Positions 61,006 through 64,000 of a stretch of DNA of 64,000 nt are shown here, piece after piece (position 1 is the stretch's first letter; the number at the start of each line of letters is the position of its first letter). This DNA comes from Ehretia macrophylla (taxonomy: Eukaryota > Streptophyta > Magnoliopsida > Boraginales > Ehretiaceae): positions 24,143,498 to 24,207,497 of the forward strand of contig CM075767.1 in the NCBI GenBank assembly GCA_037974665.1. Reading direction: 5' to 3'. A model generated the notes under the pieces. That model saw nothing but the letters and a program-made list of their open reading frames with translations, was not told where the DNA came from and searched no databases. Both the position numbers and the translations under genes were made by a program.

Positions 61006-62560
61006 GAAACTATGGAAGAATTATGTTTGTGGAAACCGAAGGATTCTAGAACAGGTATCCAATTTGTTAGTTTACAAATCCAGTCTTTATTACTATCTAG
61101 AATCAGGGAAGCACAATAGTCAAATCCTCAATTGTTGAAGATTCTAGAGAAGCAAAGGGGTAGAGTCCGACTTCAAGCTGCATGATGATGGATTACTCAG
61201 GTATAAGAATAGAATTTGTATTCCTAGTGGTTCAGCTGTAAAAGATGAGATTCTTGCTGAGGCTCATAACACTAAATACACTATACACCCTGGTAGCACT
61301 AAAATGTATAGGGACTTGAAGCAAAGCTTCTGGTAGAATAATATAAAAAGGGAGATAGCTAAGTATGTGGCTAAATGTTTGACTTGTCAGAAGGTTAAGG
61401 CTGAGCATCAGAGACCAGCAAGATTGTTGCAACCGTTAGGGATTCCGGTATGGAATGGGACCAGGTTACTATGGACCTTGTATCTGATTTGCTGAGATCA
61501 CCACGAGGTAATGATTTCGTATGGGTTGTGGTTGATAGGTTGATGAAAACCTCCCATTTTATTGTTACGAAGAAGACAGATTCCCTTGACAAATTAGCTG
61601 AGCTATATGTTGAAAACATCGTGAGATTGCATGGAGTTCCATCTAAAATAGTGTCGGACAGGGATCCCAGGTTTACATCATAGTTCTAGCAGAAACTACA
61701 AAAGGCTTTGGGGACTAAATTAAGTTTTAGTACTGCATATCACCCGCAGATAGATGGTCAGTCTGAGAGGACTATCAAGATTTTAGAAGACATATTACGA
61801 GCTTGTACTCTGGATTTCGGTAAGAGTTAGGAAAGGTATTTGCCTCTTGCAGAGTTTGCTTATAATAACAGTTATCAGGCTACCATTGGTATGGTACCCT
61901 GCGAGGCACTTTACGGGCGGAAGTGTAAATCTCCATTGTATTGGGATGAGGTAGGAGACATGAAGACTGTTGATCCAGCCATTCTACCCGAAATGATTAA
62001 AATGGTTGATAATGTGAAACTTATAAAGAAAAGAATGCTCACAGCACAGAGTCAACAGAAAAGTTATGCTGATAGACGCTGACGTGACTTAGTGTTTGCC
62101 GTTGGTGATCATGTGTTTTTGAAAGTCTCTCCACGTAAGGGTTTGATTCGACACGGAAAGGTAGGTAAACTTAGTCCTTGATATATGGGGCCGTTTGAAA
62201 TTATTGAGAAGGTTGGTGATTTGGCTTATAGATTGGCGTTACCTCCGAGTTTGGGCAGGATTCATGATGTATTCCATGTGTCATTGTTGAGGAAGTATAA
62301 TCCCGATCATTTGCACGTTATAGAGCCGGAACCTTTGGAAATCGATGAGTCATTGTCATATGTTGAGAAACCTCTTCGAGTAGTTGATAGAAAGATTCAG
62401 GAACTTCGAACCAAGAGTATTCCTATGGGAAAAGTTCTTTAGGATCATCACGGAGTTGAGAATGTCACTTGGGAGCGGGAGGATCAGATAAGGGAGAAAT
62501 ATCTGGAGCTGTTTGCTAAATCATGTAAGAATTGCGTGGATGCAATTAGTTTAAGGGGGA
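61006..62560 (+). pseudogene. Gypsy C integrase and chromodomain-like tail
   Basis: Zinc-binding part [26 protein letters not shown] lies at about 61270-61410. Catalytic core: [12 protein letters not shown] (Asp), VSDRDPRFTS (Asp) and [14 protein letters not shown] (Glu). Then MGPFEIIEKVGDLAYRLALP, DVFHVSLLRKY and a chromodomain remnant (VVDRKIQELR...NVTWEREDQIREKY). Frame changes lie near 61170 and 61340-61450, and stops at 61117, 61334, 61681, 61687, 61828, 62080, 62179 and 62440. The GPF and RKY motifs and the terminal chromodomain mark a chromovirus, a group whose chromodomain is thought to steer integration to heterochromatin. Confidence 0.9.
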
Positions 62561-62565
62561 GAGGG
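62553..62565 (+). other. Polypurine tract of gypsy C
   Basis: AAGGGGGAGAGGG immediately before the 3' LTR start TGTGTCGCCC (the left LTR has TGTGACGCCC). Confidence 0.85.
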
Positions 62566-63699
62566 TGTGTCGCCCGAAATTTCTTCATATTTTTAAATAA
62601 CTATTGCATATCTTTTTGAGCATTTTATATGCATTTCTTTTTCTTGCTTAATTATTTTATTTAGAGGGCACTATTCATAAGAAAATTACTTGTATTAAAT
62701 GCTCGATTTAATATTTTTCCTAGACAATATGACTTATAAAAGGAATCGAAAACTTGTAGTTTTGAGCTTTTGGGGCTGAGAATTTGCACTTGCAAAATAA
62801 TTTGTGCTTCATGTGAATAGTGTTACGTAGGTGAAACATAAGTTTTGATTAAGTTAGCAATTAATAGGAGTTTTAACTAAGATGACTAAGAAATACTAGT
62901 AATTGACCTAATATTATATAACATACATATACAAAGTATATAATATAACATACATATAAGCATAATACATTAAACAAAAGCAAAAAATAAACCCAAAAAG
63001 CCCCCCAAACCCGTCAACCCTATGGAGCAAAAAAGGAGAAAAATTTTCATCATTCAACCTTGCAATTGACTTCTTGGCTTGATCTTGGAGATTTTTGGAA
63101 CACCTAGGAGCATCACTACCTTGCCTACACCTACAATATTGTAAGAGAGTTGCATTATTTTGAGTTTAAAGTTTGTTTCAATTGTTTTAAAATTCTTGTA
63201 TTGTTAGATATAGCTATATTACTTGTTATAGATGCTTGATATGTGTTCTCTAGAGCCTATAGAACTAACTTTTGTAGCTTGATAATGAACTCCATGGTTG
63301 AAAGCTTGTTTGGCTTGAAAGAGATGATGAATAGTGACAAAAATTAGGGTTTTGATATATCTTGCTATTTAGAGAGAATTGATGATTCCTTTAGGTGCTG
63401 TAGACATTAATGAAACTAGTTGTAAGCTCACGTAAGGTTGAATTGCTTGAATTTGAGTTAAAATGCAAAATTAGTCAACTTTAAAAATGGGGGTTTTCAC
63501 ATAACGAAATCCAGGCACGTTTGGACTTTAGTTTAGGTATCCTTGGGATATGGAAGCACTTTTGATCCTTTCGTTGCGTGAAATTGGGGTCTGGATAGAG
63601 TAGGTGTAGTTAAAATCCACTCGGGGCCTTCCCGAGCTTTTGTCTCCAAAGTGGGGTTTCAGGGCCTAGGTAGGTATCTTTTGGCCTTCCTAGGAATGT
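62566..63699 (+). repeat. 3' LTR of gypsy C, truncated
   Basis: Repeats 50321-51418 closely, with point changes and small indels, up to CCTAGGAATGT. It then passes straight into a TNL coding exon, with no terminal CA and no target duplication. Confidence 0.9.
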
Positions 63700-63856
63700 G
63701 ACCTTTCTGTAGATCGTGCTCATCCATATAAGTTACGATTCCTCTTTGAACAAGAGCCTCATAAAGATGACTAACAAAGTTGTTACGAGTGTCTTCCCCT
63801 CTGAAACTCAAAAAAACTTGATATTTTGGTGGTGTTGCAGATGAAGAAGAAGCCAT
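63700..63856 (-). pseudogene. TIR exon of a TNL resistance gene, truncated
   Basis: The minus strand begins MASSSSATPPKYQVFLSFRG, then EDTRNNFVSHLYEALVQRG and IVTYMDEHDLQKGH. These are TIR box 1 (FLSFRGEDTR) and box 2 of a TIR domain, which in TNL receptors acts as an NADase/self-association module in immune signalling. The start is chosen at the MASSSS ATG, the usual N-terminus; an earlier in-frame start at 63901 is possible. After about 52 codons the frame enters the LTR of gypsy C. The remaining TIR sequence is absent from the window. Strand and order match the NB-ARC and LRR exons at 1-10 kb, so it may be the same gene. Confidence 0.88.
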
Positions 63857-64000
63857 TTCGAAAAAGTGAATCTTTGGGTTTGATTTGGCGTATGCTATCA
63901 ATATGTAATAGAATAGAAAGCATTGGTTTCTTCTTGCATACTATTATGAAGCCCTATATTTAGTTTGCAATAACAAGATTCAATTTTCCTGGAAGTTTCC
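63857..64000 (-). promoter_or_regulatory. Possible upstream region of the TIR exon
   Basis: AT-rich. A TATA-like CTAAATATAGGG lies on the minus strand at about 63952-63963, roughly 100 bases before the chosen ATG. It is too short to judge further. Confidence 0.35.

Larger units (their letters stand above)
50321..63699 (+). mobile_element. Tekay/Del-like chromovirus (Ty3/gypsy) element C, decayed, with two nested insertions
   Basis: The 5' LTR starts TGTGACGCCCAAAATTTC at 50321 and is interrupted twice (51830-54292, 54364-56958). Gag, protease, reverse transcriptase, RNase H, integrase and a chromodomain-like tail follow (57915-62560), then a polypurine tract (62553-62565) and a 3' LTR starting 62566. 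The 3' LTR breaks off at 63699 inside a TNL exon, far short of the length seen in the left LTR, so the right end is a deletion junction. Tekay/Del elements with large LTRs and a C-terminal chromodomain fit the layout. Confidence 0.85.

Overview
The window is nuclear DNA of a eudicot plant. The only host genes with clear protein signal are pieces of a TIR-NBS-LRR (TNL) disease-resistance gene, a class found in eudicots and missing from grasses. Nearly everything else is transposable elements, most of them nested and decayed. I see no intact host protein gene, tRNA, rRNA or CRISPR array, and I cannot name the species.

Layout. 1-10.2 kb: on the minus strand, LRR, linker exons and the NB-ARC exon of a TNL pseudogene. 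The LRR exon is split by a complete 7.08-kb LTR retrotransposon without coding capacity (924-8001, TSD AAGCC). 10.3-21.5 kb: a Ty3/gypsy element of apparent Tat type with gag and protease only, followed by a long non-coding region with 45-, 60- and 58-bp tandem arrays, then a second LTR and a repeated piece of its own gag leader. 21.5-36.8 kb: older AT-rich DNA carrying a CACTA-like element ending at 24387, a long inverted-repeat element split by a 4.35-kb solo LTR (24688-29039, TSD ATTTT), a CACTA element with captured host exons (30602-34889, TSD ATA), and a Mutator-type element full of A/T- and G-rich repeats (35406-36604, 9-bp TSD). 36.8-63.7 kb: a nest. A decayed LINE abuts a Ty1/copia element (A). 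Copia A holds a gag-only copia derivative (B), whose LTR holds a solo LTR, and also a Tekay/Del-like Ty3/gypsy element (C), whose 5' LTR holds another solo LTR and a small LTR element (E). 63.7-64 kb: the first exon of a TNL gene, cut off after about 52 codons by the truncated 3' LTR of gypsy C.

The TIR start at the right edge and the NB-ARC and LRR exons at the left edge have the same strand and the correct order, so they may be the two ends of one ancestral gene. That is inference: most of the TIR exon is missing, and the right-hand junction looks like a deletion breakpoint.

The best-supported calls are those with matching target-site duplications read directly from the sequence. The most interesting observations are: captured CHD3/PICKLE-like and VPS20-like exons inside a CACTA element; the hairpin-forming, GTAGG-saturated arrays of the Tat-like element; the bias of premature stops in gypsy C toward TAG at Gln (CAG) positions, as expected from deamination of methylated CHG sites; and a near-palindromic block shared by several diverged gypsy LTR families.
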